Under the pieces are notes generated by a model. That model saw only the letters and a program-made list of their open reading frames with translations. It ran no database searches and was not told the DNA's origin. Made by a program: the position numbers and the translations under genes. From JAWPMT01 sp965229785 (GTDB lineage: Bacteria > Bacteroidota > Bacteroidia > Cytophagales > Cyclobacteriaceae), in NCBI GenBank assembly GCA_965229785.1, contig CBDDJS010000001.1:1426001-1490000 (forward strand): a stretch of DNA of 64,000 bases, in the 5' to 3' direction. Below are positions 33,931 to 43,864 of this stretch, in pieces (position 1 is the stretch's first letter; each line of letters opens with the position of its first letter).

Positions 33931-34225
33931 ATTTTTGGTTTATGAAGGCAGAAATTAAAGAAAAGGGCCACATAATGCAAAAACGCATTTTTGAAGGGTT
34001 GACTTTCCAGAACTTTAAAGGATAAAGTCATATACCTTACTTCCGAAAGGGTAAATTCATTCAGGGAATGTGTTCACTGTCAAATGGATTTGTAATGTTA
34101 GGGATTGCGTCAATCGAGTAAAGCAAGGGAACCTTTTGAGTGGAATAACAAGAATGATTACCAGTTAAAATATTCATCTTGATTGAAAGGAGCTTCGTGT
34201 GTATCATTGGCCAAAATATGACTCA

Positions 34226-35959
34226 ATGAGAATACTATCGTCCTTTATTTGCCTGTCATTCACTTTGGTTACGTTCGGTCAGCTTATTACCCGGTATGAG
34301 AAATCGGAATTTACAGAAACAGCGACTTACGAGGAAGCCATGGCTTTCTATCGTGCCTTGGATGATGAATATGAGGATGTGTCGATCATTGAACATGGGC
34401 AAACAGATATTGGCATTCCTATACATGTAGTTTTGATCAATACCGGGGATGAAAGAACACCTGAAGCACTGCAGCAATCCGGAAAGGCGATCTGGTTGAT
34501 CAACAACGCCATTCATCCTGGGGAACCAGATGGTGTGAGTGCCAGTCAGATGTTTGCCCGAAATCTGATGAAGGACCAACAGAAATATGGAGACGCATTA
34601 GACAAAGTGGCCATAGCGATCATTCCATTTTACAACATTGGTGGCGTTTTGAATAGAAATTCTACCACGCGTGTCAATCAAAATGGACCCGTGGAATACG
34701 GCTTTCGGGGTAATGCCAGACACTATGATCTCAATCGCGACTTCATTAAGGCAGATACCCGGAATTCAAGATCTTTTCAGGAGCTTTTCCAACGCTACGA
34801 CCCAGACCTTTTTCTGGATACACATGTGAGTAATGGCTCAGATTATCAACACGTTATGACGTTAGTCAATTCTCAAAAGGATAAAATGGGAGGTGTGTTG
34901 GGTACCTTCATAGAAGAGGCGTTCTTACCCTATTCATTTGATGGATTGAAGCAAAGGGGGTTTGATGGCGTTCCGTATGTAAATGCCTGGGGCCAAACAC
35001 CCGATAAGGGATGGACACAATTTATTGACTGGCCTCGATATTCTACGGGATATGCCGCGCTATTTCATACCATGGGACATATGAGCGAGACGCATATGCT
35101 TAAGTCTTTTAAACGTCGCGTAGCTTCTACATATGCATTAATGGAAGCGATGCTGGATTTCCTGAATGAGAAAGGAGAAGAGTTGATGAAGCTTAGAGAA
35201 GAGACCAAACTAACCATCGCCAGGCAAAAAGAATTTGAGATTTCATGGACAGTCGATACTACCCGTCATTCCAGTGTCATATTTAGTGGTTATCAACCGA
35301 CTTATGTGTCCAGTGAAATATCCGGATTGACACGATTGAAATACGACCATGATCAGCCATTTACGAAAGAAGTGAAATTTCGAGATCACTACAAACCTAA
35401 TAAAGTGATTACTGCACCGAAATACTATGTAATTCCTCAACAGTGGAATAGGGTGATTGAGCTTTTAAAGCTCAATCAGATTGATATGCAAAGACTAACA
35501 GTGGACAGTACTATGAGTGTTGAAGCTTATATGATCGAAGATTATCAAACGGTAAGTAATCCATATGAAGGTCACTATCGTCATTATGGAATCAAAGTGA
35601 GCCCAAGAACGGAAGACATCAATTTTAGAAAAGGAGATTATCTGGTGCCGGTAAATCAATGGAGGAACAGGTACATCGTCGAAACCCTTGAACCAGAAGC
35701 TCCTGATTCATTTTTCAACTGGAATTTCTTCGATGCAATTCTTCAACAAAAGGAACATTTCTCTTCATACGTGTTTGAAGATCATGCAGTTAGGATCCTC
35801 GAAGAGTATCCCGAGATCAAACGTGAGCTTCAAGCTGCCAAACAAACCAATCCAGAATTGGCGAAGAATGCCAATCAGCAACTTGAATTCATATATGAAA
35901 GATCAGAACATTGGGAACCCGAGTATTTGAGGTATCCGGTATTCAGGTTGATGGAATGA
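34226..35959 (+). CDS. M14-family zinc carboxypeptidase, secreted
   Basis: The 577 aa product has a signal peptide (MRILSSFICLSFTLVTFGQ). The M14 zinc site is readable: His97 and Glu100 in NAIHPGEPDG and His200 in LDTHVSNG. The C-terminal third is an added domain of unknown type. It probably removes C-terminal residues or cleaves peptides outside the inner membrane. The ATG at 34226 is used; a GTG at 34199 would put nine polar residues before the signal. The 295 bp upstream, shared with the divergent GMC operon, hold no gene. Confidence 0.9.
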   Translation: MRILSSFICLSFTLVTFGQLITRYEKSEFTETATYEEAMAFYRALDDEYEDVSIIEHGQTDIGIPIHVVLINTGDERTPEALQQSGKAIWLINNAIHPGEPDGVSASQMFARNLMKDQQKYGDALDKVAIAIIPFYNIGGVLNRNSTTRVNQNGPVEYGFRGNARHYDLNRDFIKADTRNSRSFQELFQRYDPDLFLDTHVSNGSDYQHVMTLVNSQKDKMGGVLGTFIEEAFLPYSFDGLKQRGFDGVPYVNAWGQTPDKGWTQFIDWPRYSTGYAALFHTMGHMSETHMLKSFKRRVASTYALMEAMLDFLNEKGEELMKLREETKLTIARQKEFEISWTVDTTRHSSVIFSGYQPTYVSSEISGLTRLKYDHDQPFTKEVKFRDHYKPNKVITAPKYYVIPQQWNRVIELLKLNQIDMQRLTVDSTMSVEAYMIEDYQTVSNPYEGHYRHYGIKVSPRTEDINFRKGDYLVPVNQWRNRYIVETLEPEAPDSFFNWNFFDAILQQKEHFSSYVFEDHAVRILEEYPEIKRELQAAKQTNPELAKNANQQLEFIYERSEHWEPEYLRYPVFRLME

Positions 35960-36018
35960 ATATTACCCTGTAAAGACTTAAAAACTAGCCCCAAAAGGCA
36001 CATTTGGGAAGTTTCAAT

Positions 36019-36633
36019 TTAATCCTCTTCTTCCAATTCTTCCAGGATGTCCATAACCCGACCGTAATCTTTGAAACCAGGACGTTCTTCGGGGGAACCT
36101 TGTAATTCTATTCCGGGGAATTTGGCCATGTCTTCAAAATCTGTCTCGTCTATACCATAGCCTTTGATCATCATCACGTTACCATTATAGTAGCGGATGA
36201 AATCATCGATGGAATCATAGAGAGCGGTGTTTTTGCAATCAATCAAGACAAATTTTACCAGTTCATCAAGATAAGAGAGTTTGGATTTGAGTTTCGCCAC
36301 TTCTTCATCCGATTCAATCACCATTTTGAAGATGACTGTTTTACCAAGAGCGGCAACGGCTTCCACTAAATCTATGTTACGGGTCTGAATTACCTGTAAA
36401 TCACAACTCACCACACAGTATTTGATTTCTTCCAGGCTTGCATTCCCAAACTCACCTGCTAAATCCACTCCGGAGATCCATTCCGTGATTTCCTTAAACG
36501 TCTCATGGGAAATTGACTCATCGGAGGAAGGGTCCAGAGGAAACCCCAAAATATTGACACCCATTCCTGCGCAGTACCTGGCATCGCTAAGGTTTGAGAT
36601 GTTTCCGATTTTGACAAAAGTCTGTAAGGCCAT
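36019..36633 (-). CDS. TrpF-like barrel protein lacking the catalytic Cys
   Basis: The 204 aa product resembles phosphoribosylanthranilate isomerase: FVKIGNISNLSDARYCAGMGVNILGF matches the start of TrpF, where the normal VKICG has the general-base Cys. Here that residue is Gly (VKIGN). An Asp at VLIDCKN may match the general acid, and a C-terminal PGFKDYGRV matches the ligand-binding end. It is therefore probably not an active isomerase. No other trp gene is nearby. ATG 36633 is used; TTG 36663 is not needed. The gene is divergent from mnmA. Confidence 0.75.
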   Translation of the reverse strand: MALQTFVKIGNISNLSDARYCAGMGVNILGFPLDPSSDESISHETFKEITEWISGVDLAGEFGNASLEEIKYCVVSCDLQVIQTRNIDLVEAVAALGKTVIFKMVIESDEEVAKLKSKLSYLDELVKFVLIDCKNTALYDSIDDFIRYYNGNVMMIKGYGIDETDFEDMAKFPGIELQGSPEERPGFKDYGRVMDILEELEEED

Positions 36634-36745
36634 GGTAAGATCAATCAAGTTTTCAGGTCGCAAATAAAAGGAGTTTTGTCTTACAGCAGTGAATTGACGC
36701 TATCAAATTGACTTGTAATCAGGGTATTCCCTTTATTGCTTGATC

Positions 36746-36753
36746 TATATTTG
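36746..36753 (+). promoter_or_regulatory. Candidate -7 element of the mnmA promoter
   Basis: TATATTTG fits the Bacteroidota -7 consensus TAnnTTTG. It would give a leader of about 60 bases before the mnmA start. No well-spaced -33 TTG is visible, so confidence is moderate. Confidence 0.45.
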
Positions 36754-36790
36754 CAGATAAATAATAAAAATCAATTTTCATTAAACGTAA

Positions 36791-36817
36791 ACCAGGCTGT
36801 GAACCTGGCGAAGCGCC
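36791..36817 (+). promoter_or_regulatory. Overlapping hairpins in the mnmA leader
   Basis: CCAGG-N7-CCTGG (36792-36808) and GGCG-AAG-CGCC (36807-36817) share two bases and so cannot fully form together. The second ends at the base before the ATG. They may affect ribosome access to mnmA. Confidence 0.35.
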
Positions 36818-37957
36818 ATGAGTAAAGGAAGAGTATTAGTCGCCATGAGCGGCGGAATTGACAGTTCGGTAGCCGCGGTAATGCTACACGAACAAGGCTA
36901 TGAAGTCATTGGTATGACCATGAAAACCTGGGACTATGCCAGTTCCGGAGGAAGCAAAAAAGAAACTGGTTGCTGCAGTCTGGATTCTATCAACGATGCA
37001 AGAAACATTGCCGTAAACCTTGGGTTCCCACATTACATCATTGACATTCGTAATGAATTTGGAGATTATGTAATTGACCATTTCACCGGAGAATATCTGG
37101 CCGGCCGAACCCCCAATCCATGTGTTTTATGCAATACCCATATCAAATGGGACGCCTTACTTCGACGAGCTGATAAATTGGGATGCGATTTTATTGCGAC
37201 CGGTCATTATGCCAAAATCCGTGAGGAAAATGGTCGTTATGTAGTATCCAAAGGACTTGATGGTTACAAAGATCAGTCTTATGCATTGTGGGGTATTTCT
37301 CAACAAAGTCTTAGCCGTACCATATTTCCGCTGGGTGATCTTAAAAAAACAGAGATCAAACAAATGGCCCTGGATCGAGGGTTCCATGAATTGGTTTCAA
37401 AATCCGAATCCTATGAGATTTGTTTTGTTCCGGATAATGACTACCGCGGATTTCTGAAAAGGAGAGTTGAAGGCCTGGAAGAAGAGGTGAATGGCGGAGA
37501 ATTTGTACTGGAAGATGGTACAGTAGTTGGAACACATGAAGGTTATCCATTTTATACCGTGGGTCAGCGTAAAGGCCTTGGAGTGGCTTTAGGCTATCCG
37601 GTATATGTTACTGAAATACAGAAAGATAAGAATCGTGTCGTGTTAGGTACTTTCGATGAATTGAGTCGTGATGGCATGTATGTTAATCAATTGACTTTAC
37701 AGAAATATGAGTCATTACCCCCTGGAGAGCGACTGGAAACCATCACTAAGGTGCGATACAATGACCAGGGTACGCCTGCGATCATTGAACAAGTGGGTGA
37801 TACAATGAAGGTTTTCTTCGGTAAAGGTGTTTCTGCAATAGCCCCTGGACAGGCGGCTGTTTTTTACGAAGGCGATGATGTCATTGGTGGTGGCTGGATC
37901 AATTCTAGTTTTCATCAGCATCGTCAGTCCAATAATGCACAAACAGAAGCGTTGTAA
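36818..37957 (+). CDS. mnmA: tRNA-specific 2-thiouridylase MnmA
   Basis: The 379 aa enzyme adds sulfur to U34 of tRNAs for Lys, Glu and Gln. The PP-loop SGGIDSS (10-16) binds ATP. The catalytic Cys102 (NPCVLCN) and the second thiol Cys202 (YEICFVP) are in the expected places. GHYAKI and FYTVGQRKGLG are also standard. It starts a tightly spaced plus-strand run; a lipoprotein gene follows after 8 bp. Confidence 0.97.
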   Translation: MSKGRVLVAMSGGIDSSVAAVMLHEQGYEVIGMTMKTWDYASSGGSKKETGCCSLDSINDARNIAVNLGFPHYIIDIRNEFGDYVIDHFTGEYLAGRTPNPCVLCNTHIKWDALLRRADKLGCDFIATGHYAKIREENGRYVVSKGLDGYKDQSYALWGISQQSLSRTIFPLGDLKKTEIKQMALDRGFHELVSKSESYEICFVPDNDYRGFLKRRVEGLEEEVNGGEFVLEDGTVVGTHEGYPFYTVGQRKGLGVALGYPVYVTEIQKDKNRVVLGTFDELSRDGMYVNQLTLQKYESLPPGERLETITKVRYNDQGTPAIIEQVGDTMKVFFGKGVSAIAPGQAAVFYEGDDVIGGGWINSSFHQHRQSNNAQTEAL

Positions 37958-37965
37958 AATTGAAT

Positions 37966-38676
37966 ATGAAAATTAGGAAGTTTCTTACGTTACTCACTTT
38001 GCTGACCCTGTTCTTTGGGAGTTGTGAAGAATCAGAAGCTCCTAATATTGATCTTTCCGGGTCCGGCTATTATCCTTTGCAAGTAGGTAATTTCTGGACC
38101 TATCAAATGGAACAGATTGATTATCTCGTACTCGGAAATGACACAAGCTCCTATCAATTGCGAGAGTTGATCTCCGATAGCCTTGTTTCTTCAACGGGTG
38201 AGGTTACTTACCTCATCAACCGGCAAGTTTGGCAGGAAGCAGGACAACAATGGCGAACTGATTCCATTTGGACCGTTCGGAAAAATTCGGAATTTGTTGT
38301 GGTTGCTGAAAATGGTCGCCCTTTCGTTAAGTTGGTGTTTCCGGTTATGGTGGGAGAAACCTGGGATGGTAATGCATTTAATAATCAGGGTTTCCAAAGC
38401 TTTAACTATGCTGCAATTGAACCGGGTGAAATTTTATCAACCTTGCTCGATCAGGACACCTCTATTGTGGCGAAAACGATCTTAAGTGATCAGATTTCAC
38501 CTATTGTGGGTACGGATCAACGAAGCGAGATATATGTGAATGGTGTGGGATTGGTCCAGAAAGACCTTTATGTCATTAATTTGTGCACGGACAATACCAA
38601 ATGTCCGGATAATTTCGGGGATACGCTGAGTGGCATATTTTTATCACAGGTTTTGATTGATTATGGCAAATTATAA
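37966..38676 (+). CDS. Lipoprotein, function unknown
   Basis: The 236 aa product has a lipoprotein signal (FLTLLTLLTLFFGSC) and then a region beginning SGYYPLQVGNFWTYQME, a motif seen in many uncharacterised Bacteroidota lipoproteins. The rest is beta-rich. It lies 8 bp after mnmA and overlaps the subtilase start by 14 bp, so it is co-translated with both. ATG 37966 is used rather than the TTG at 37960. No function can be given. Confidence 0.85.
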   Translation: MKIRKFLTLLTLLTLFFGSCEESEAPNIDLSGSGYYPLQVGNFWTYQMEQIDYLVLGNDTSSYQLRELISDSLVSSTGEVTYLINRQVWQEAGQQWRTDSIWTVRKNSEFVVVAENGRPFVKLVFPVMVGETWDGNAFNNQGFQSFNYAAIEPGEILSTLLDQDTSIVAKTILSDQISPIVGTDQRSEIYVNGVGLVQKDLYVINLCTDNTKCPDNFGDTLSGIFLSQVLIDYGKL

Positions 38677-40270
38677 ATCACTGCTGATTTTGGTAGTTAC
38701 CTTGTTTTTAGGTTACAGAGCCTTTTCACAAGTCAATCGGTACATGGTATTTTTCAACGATAAAGCGGATTCTCCCTATCGAATTGAAGAACCTAATGCT
38801 TTTTTGACTCAGCGAGCCATTGATCGAAGAACCAGGCAAAGGATAGCCATTACGGAAGAAGACTTTCCCGTAAATGCCACATATATTCAGGGGATTAAAT
38901 CCCTGGATATTGAAACTTATTTTACCACACGTTGGCTGAATGGGGTTTTAGTACAAACAGAAGCGAACAAAATTCCTTCCATCGAAGCACTGGATTATGT
39001 TAGCCATGTGGAATTTGTGGCTCCCGACGAACGGCTTACTCCGGTTAAAGAGCAAGACCCGGGACTTGCCGGAAATCAAAATTTTAATCCAGGTGAATTG
39101 AGCAATATTGCACAACGGACGATGCTAGGAGGTATTCTGATGAATGATGCTGGATATACTGGTGCAGATATACAGATTGCTGTCCTTGATGGTGGTTTTA
39201 GAAACGTCAATAATGCTAGTTATTTCAATTATTTATTTTCTTCGGGACAATACCTCGGTGGCATTGATTACGTAACCAATGGCAACAATCCGTTTCAATA
39301 TTCAGACCATGGTACCGGAGCCCTTTCGGCAATTGTTGGCGACGCTGGAAGTTCATTTAGAGGCATGGCTTACGAATCTTCCGTCTTGCTGTTGGTCACA
39401 GAGGATGTATCCACAGAATACCGGATCGAGGAATACAATTGGCTTTTTGGAGCTGAATATGCCGATAGCCTGGGAATCGATATCCTTAGCACTTCTTTGG
39501 GGTATACAAACTTTGATGATCCTTCGATGGATTATACCAACGCGGATCTGGACGGAGCAACTGCTTTGATCACCCGTGCGGCAGAAATTGCTTTTACCAA
39601 AGGCATGTTTCTGGTGACCAGCGCGGGTAATTCCGGAGACAAAGCCTGGCGATTTGTGTCGGCACCAGCAGATGGAATCAATGTACTTGCTGTGGGAGCG
39701 GTTGATGATGGTCGGCGAAGAGCAGATTTTAGTTCGGTTGGACCCACTGCGGATGGTCGAATAAAACCCGATGTAATGGCACAAGGCAGGACTACCGCAC
39801 TATTTCGTAGCAACTTTACCACCTCCAATGGTACAAGCTTTTCGGCTCCTTTAGTAACAGGCTTAGCGGCAGGTTTGTGGCAGTCAAATCCCGATTGGAC
39901 CAACGAACAATTGCTTCAGGCGATCAAGCGAAGAGGAAGTCGTTTCGAAACGCCTGATAACCTGATTGGCCATGGGATTCCACATTTCGAATTAAATAGA
40001 GTGCTTGACGTAGATGATAAGCAAATAGAGTGGTCTATCTATCCAAATCCGGTAAACGCTGGATTTCTGACGCTTGAGACGTTCAATGCGAATCTTCTGG
40101 AGGTTGAGGTTTTTAACGAGCAGGGACAATCTTTAATCGTCAATACCACCCTTCAGGAACAACGCAAGATCCAATTTGATCTGTCAGATAAAGCATCAGG
40201 AATATATTTTCTAAAATTGCGAACCGAACAAGGATCTGAGACCATTCGGATTTTGAATTACCCAAATTAA
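38663..40270 (+). CDS. Secreted subtilase (S8) with T9SS C-terminal sorting domain
   Basis: The 535 aa serine protease has a signal peptide (LLILVVTLFLGYRAFSQ), a propeptide-like stretch, then the S8 triad Asp176 (AVLDGG), His216 (SDHGTG) and Ser394 (GTSFSAP). The C-terminal 75 residues (SIYPNPVNAG ... SGIYFLKL) form a type A sorting domain of the type IX secretion system, so it should be exported across the outer membrane. Overlap with the lipoprotein gene and an immediately adjacent rpe start point to one transcript. ATG 38663 is preferred to TTG 38657. Confidence 0.95.
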   Translation: MANYKSLLILVVTLFLGYRAFSQVNRYMVFFNDKADSPYRIEEPNAFLTQRAIDRRTRQRIAITEEDFPVNATYIQGIKSLDIETYFTTRWLNGVLVQTEANKIPSIEALDYVSHVEFVAPDERLTPVKEQDPGLAGNQNFNPGELSNIAQRTMLGGILMNDAGYTGADIQIAVLDGGFRNVNNASYFNYLFSSGQYLGGIDYVTNGNNPFQYSDHGTGALSAIVGDAGSSFRGMAYESSVLLLVTEDVSTEYRIEEYNWLFGAEYADSLGIDILSTSLGYTNFDDPSMDYTNADLDGATALITRAAEIAFTKGMFLVTSAGNSGDKAWRFVSAPADGINVLAVGAVDDGRRRADFSSVGPTADGRIKPDVMAQGRTTALFRSNFTTSNGTSFSAPLVTGLAAGLWQSNPDWTNEQLLQAIKRRGSRFETPDNLIGHGIPHFELNRVLDVDDKQIEWSIYPNPVNAGFLTLETFNANLLEVEVFNEQGQSLIVNTTLQEQRKIQFDLSDKASGIYFLKLRTEQGSETIRILNYPN

Positions 40271-40924
40271 ATGTCCCAAGTTAAAGTTTGTCCCTCCATA
40301 CTCGCTGGTGATTTTGCAAACCTGCAGCGTGAGATCGAAATGATCAATGATAGTGCTGCTGATTACGTGCATATAGACATCATGGATGGTTTGTTTGTGC
40401 CCAATATTTCTTTTGGGTTCCCTGTAACCAAAGCCATTCAAAAGCATGCGACCAAACCTCTTGATTTCCACTTGATGATCCAAAACCCCGACTTATATTT
40501 AGAACAATGCATCGATAGTGGGGCAGAGATCATTTCTGTGCATATGGAAACATGCAATCACTTGCATCGTACGGTTAGCAAAATCAAGGAACTAGGGGCC
40601 AAAGCTGGCGTTGCTTTAAATCCACATACTCCGGTAAACACTATGGAAGACATTTTGGAATACATAGATGTTGCCCTGATCATGTCTGTGAACCCAGGGT
40701 TTGGTGGGCAGAAATTTATTGAACGCACTTACGAAAAAGTAAAACAACTTCGGGAAATAGCTGATAAGCACAATCCGGAACTGGAAATAGAAATTGATGG
40801 CGGTGTAGTTGAATCCAATGCCACTGCCTTGAAAGAAGCAGGAGCGACCATGTTGGTCGCAGGAAGCTTTGTTTTTAAATCAGCGGATCCTGCACAAACC
40901 ATAAAGGACCTCAGTAATTGTTAA
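40271..40924 (+). CDS. rpe: Ribulose-phosphate 3-epimerase
   Basis: The 217 aa TIM-barrel enzyme of the pentose phosphate pathway interconverts ribulose 5-phosphate and xylulose 5-phosphate. Markers are CPSILAGDFANL at the start, VHIDIMDGLFVPN, DFHLMI, SVNPGFGGQKFI and the phosphate-binding EIDGGV. Its ATG directly follows the subtilase stop codon, and its last codons overlap the TonB receptor start, an unusual place for a housekeeping gene. Confidence 0.97.
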   Translation: MSQVKVCPSILAGDFANLQREIEMINDSAADYVHIDIMDGLFVPNISFGFPVTKAIQKHATKPLDFHLMIQNPDLYLEQCIDSGAEIISVHMETCNHLHRTVSKIKELGAKAGVALNPHTPVNTMEDILEYIDVALIMSVNPGFGGQKFIERTYEKVKQLREIADKHNPELEIEIDGGVVESNATALKEAGATMLVAGSFVFKSADPAQTIKDLSNC

Positions 40925-43299
40925 AAGCGCTCCTTTTATCGGCCTCACTTTGGTTTTGCTGGAGTTCTGCCTTAGCCCAAAATAACCGGATCTCTGGGAA
41001 AGTTTCCGATGAGAACGGACAGCCGTTAGTGGGTGTCACGGTTCAAAACCTGACAGATGCAAAGGTCACTGTCACTAATGGCCAGGGTAACTATCGCATT
41101 ACTACGCAGCAATCTTTTGTTACCATTAGGTTCAGTTTCGTGGGGTACGCTCAACAGGAAATTTCTGTCGATTTGATTGCGGGAGAGGGACCCATCCAAC
41201 GTAACATCACCCTTGTACAAGAGGAGCAGGTTCTAAATGAAGTTGAAGTCAGTGGAGAACAAGATCCGGGTAGAACTGATCCCAATACAGTCACGCGACT
41301 AAGAGGACGAGAAGCCAGGCAACTTCCTTCTGCTTTCGGAGAATTCAGCCAGGTGCTAGCTACACTTCCGGGTGTTGCCAATAACAACGAGCTTTCAAGT
41401 GCCTATTCCGTACGTGGTGGCAATTTCGATGAGAACCTGGTATACGTCAACGGAATTCCCATTTATCGTCCCTTTTTGGCTAATTCGGGTAGACAGGAAG
41501 GACTTAGTTTTGTCAATTCAGATCTGGTCAACGACATCCGATTCTATGCGGGTGGCTGGCAAGCGAAATTTGGTGACAAACTTTCTTCCAGCTTAAATAT
41601 TGAATATAAATCACCAGAAACGACTGAAGGGTCTGTTTCTCTGGGACTACTTGGTGGTTCTGGATACATCGGAGGACTCTTGGGTAATGAACGTTCGCGT
41701 TATATCGTTGGGGTTCGACATAGAGATTCACGGTACCTGTTGAATACGCTTGAAGTGGATGGACAGTATTTCCCGACGTTTACCGATGCTCAATCCTTGC
41801 TGACCTTTGATTTAACCAGAAAAAACAGTCCCTATATCAATAAAACGAAGCTTGAGCTCTTACTTTCCTATGCCAGGAATCGGTACCTGACCGAGCCGGG
41901 TTCTCTGACTACCGAATTTGGTTCTGTACAAAGGAACTTTCGTTTGCAAACGGCCTTCATAGGACGCGAAATCCTTGACTATGATACTTATCAGTCGGGT
42001 TGGCGGTTAACACACAGGTTAAATCAACGATTGAGAACGAGTTTCATAGGTTCGGTGGTAAGCACTAACGAACAGGAAGATTTTGATGTGGAAGGCGCTT
42101 ACCGATTGTGTGATGTAAATAACAATCCAGGCTCAAGTTCATTTGATAATTGTGTTACCACGATCGGCGTAGGGACCAATTACGATTATGGACGTAATGA
42201 ATTGAAAGCACTGATTGCCAATTTTGAGAGCAGAAATGACGTGCTTCTCAATGAACGTAATTTCCTCGAGTTTGGAGTAGGGGTGAGTTACCAGGATATT
42301 CAGGATGAGATCAATGAGTACTCTTTCAATGATTCGGTAGGGTTTGTCACCGTGACGGGATCCACCTTTAATGAGCTTGAATTACAATCTCTGCAGTATA
42401 CGGGATACGTGCAAAACACAACGATCCTGGGTGATTCAGCACATATCCTAAACTTTGGAGTTCGCGTCAATTACTGGGATCAGAATGAGGAATTTCTGGT
42501 CAGTCCACGCCTACAATACCGCTATCAATTCAATCCAACTACCGCTATTCGATTTGCAGCAGGAGTTTATAATCAACCACCTTTCTATCGGGAGTTGCGG
42601 GATCGTGAAGGTAATATCAATGAAGATGTACTGGCTCAGAAGTCGATTCACCTGATTCTATCCATGGAAAAAGGCTACACCATGTGGGGAAGGGATTTCA
42701 TCTTCACGGCCGAAGCTTATTGGAAAGAGCTCTCCGATGTAGTAGCCTATGATGTGGACAATATTCGTCTTAGATATTTTGCGAACAACAATGCTCGCGC
42801 TTTTGCTCGTGGACTGGATTTGCGTGTCAATGGAGAGTTTATTCAAGGGACTCAATCCTGGTTCAGCTTAGGCTTGCTACAAACCGAAGAAGACCTGGAA
42901 AATGATGAACTTGGCTTTGTTCGACGACCCACCGACCAGACCATCAATCTGGGAGTTTACTTCGAGGATCATTTACCTAAGGATCCCACGGTGCGTGTTT
43001 ATCTCAATATGAACATTGGTTCAGGATATCCTTTTGGGCCTCCTGGAAGGGATGATTTGCGGAATGCGTTTTCAGGTGACGAGTATTACCGGGTTGATCT
43101 GGGACTTTCCAAATTGTTCGAGTTACCACGACACAAATACCTGGATAATTTCTTAATCCGTGCAGAAATCTTGAATGCATTGGCTGCGGACAATACTTTG
43201 TCATATACGTGGATAGAAGACGTGACAGGTGGAAGTTTTGCCGTGCCCAATTCTTTGTCAGCAAGGTTCCTAAACCTTAAATTGATCACGAATTTCTAG
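40918..43299 (+). CDS. TonB-dependent receptor with carboxypeptidase-like N-terminal domain
   Basis: The 793 aa outer-membrane protein has a signal peptide, a carboxypeptidase-D-like beta domain (RISGKVSDENGQPLVGVTVQN, 25-110), a TonB plug (SAFGEFSQVLATLPGV ... AYSVRGGNFDENLVYVNGIPIY) and a C-terminal beta-barrel. It would import a scarce nutrient using TonB. No SusD partner is present, so a SusC role is unlikely. The start is TTG 40918, overlapping rpe by 7 bp, because no ATG lies near the signal peptide. Confidence 0.93.
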   Translation: MLKALLLSASLWFCWSSALAQNNRISGKVSDENGQPLVGVTVQNLTDAKVTVTNGQGNYRITTQQSFVTIRFSFVGYAQQEISVDLIAGEGPIQRNITLVQEEQVLNEVEVSGEQDPGRTDPNTVTRLRGREARQLPSAFGEFSQVLATLPGVANNNELSSAYSVRGGNFDENLVYVNGIPIYRPFLANSGRQEGLSFVNSDLVNDIRFYAGGWQAKFGDKLSSSLNIEYKSPETTEGSVSLGLLGGSGYIGGLLGNERSRYIVGVRHRDSRYLLNTLEVDGQYFPTFTDAQSLLTFDLTRKNSPYINKTKLELLLSYARNRYLTEPGSLTTEFGSVQRNFRLQTAFIGREILDYDTYQSGWRLTHRLNQRLRTSFIGSVVSTNEQEDFDVEGAYRLCDVNNNPGSSSFDNCVTTIGVGTNYDYGRNELKALIANFESRNDVLLNERNFLEFGVGVSYQDIQDEINEYSFNDSVGFVTVTGSTFNELELQSLQYTGYVQNTTILGDSAHILNFGVRVNYWDQNEEFLVSPRLQYRYQFNPTTAIRFAAGVYNQPPFYRELRDREGNINEDVLAQKSIHLILSMEKGYTMWGRDFIFTAEAYWKELSDVVAYDVDNIRLRYFANNNARAFARGLDLRVNGEFIQGTQSWFSLGLLQTEEDLENDELGFVRRPTDQTINLGVYFEDHLPKDPTVRVYLNMNIGSGYPFGPPGRDDLRNAFSGDEYYRVDLGLSKLFELPRHKYLDNFLIRAEILNALAADNTLSYTWIEDVTGGSFAVPNSLSARFLNLKLITNF

Positions 43300-43323
43300 C
43301 AACAAAAAGGTTTGATTTCAGGT

Positions 43324-43734
43324 ATGTCATCAGTGATCAGAACTATTCCCTTCGAATCGACCTGGCCTATTCGGCATGAAGTCATGTGGCCTGATATGCC
43401 GTTTGATTTTGTGAAACTCCCTGAAGATGAGCAAGGTCAGCACCTGGGACTGTTTGTTCAAGATGAATTGATATCGATCATTTCTGTCTTTTTTTCATCT
43501 GGCGAAGCGCAATTCAGAAAATTTGCTACCATTAAAAAACATCAGGGGAAAGGATATGGTACTAAACTTTTGACCTATTTGATGACTGATCTTGAGGATC
43601 GGCAATTGTCGCGTATTTGGTGCAATGCCAGGATAGATAAATCTGATTATTATGAAAAGTTTGGACTGGTGGCAACGGATAAAACTTATATCAAAGGAGG
43701 GATTCAATTTGTGATCATGGAGAAGCTTCTGTAA
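43324..43734 (+). CDS. GNAT-family N-acetyltransferase
   Basis: The 136 aa protein has the GNAT acetyl-CoA motif A (FATIKKHQGKGYGTKLLTYL) and a late YYEKFGLVATDKTYIKGG segment. It should transfer an acetyl group from acetyl-CoA to an amine, substrate unknown. ATG 43324 is used; TTG 43312 is not needed. It is 24 bp after the TonB receptor and is the last gene of the run. The 188 bp that follow are non-coding and hold the promoter of the next gene. Confidence 0.88.
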   Translation: MSSVIRTIPFESTWPIRHEVMWPDMPFDFVKLPEDEQGQHLGLFVQDELISIISVFFSSGEAQFRKFATIKKHQGKGYGTKLLTYLMTDLEDRQLSRIWCNARIDKSDYYEKFGLVATDKTYIKGGIQFVIMEKLL

Positions 43735-43864
43735 CAGTTTTTATGTTATTTATTGATCAAAAAACAGAACCCTGATTCCTTACCTGACGTTCCTGATGTG
43801 ACCCGCTTAATGAAACCCATGATTTTTTTGGCAAGGTTCTTGAAAAGCAGGTTCAATAAAAATT

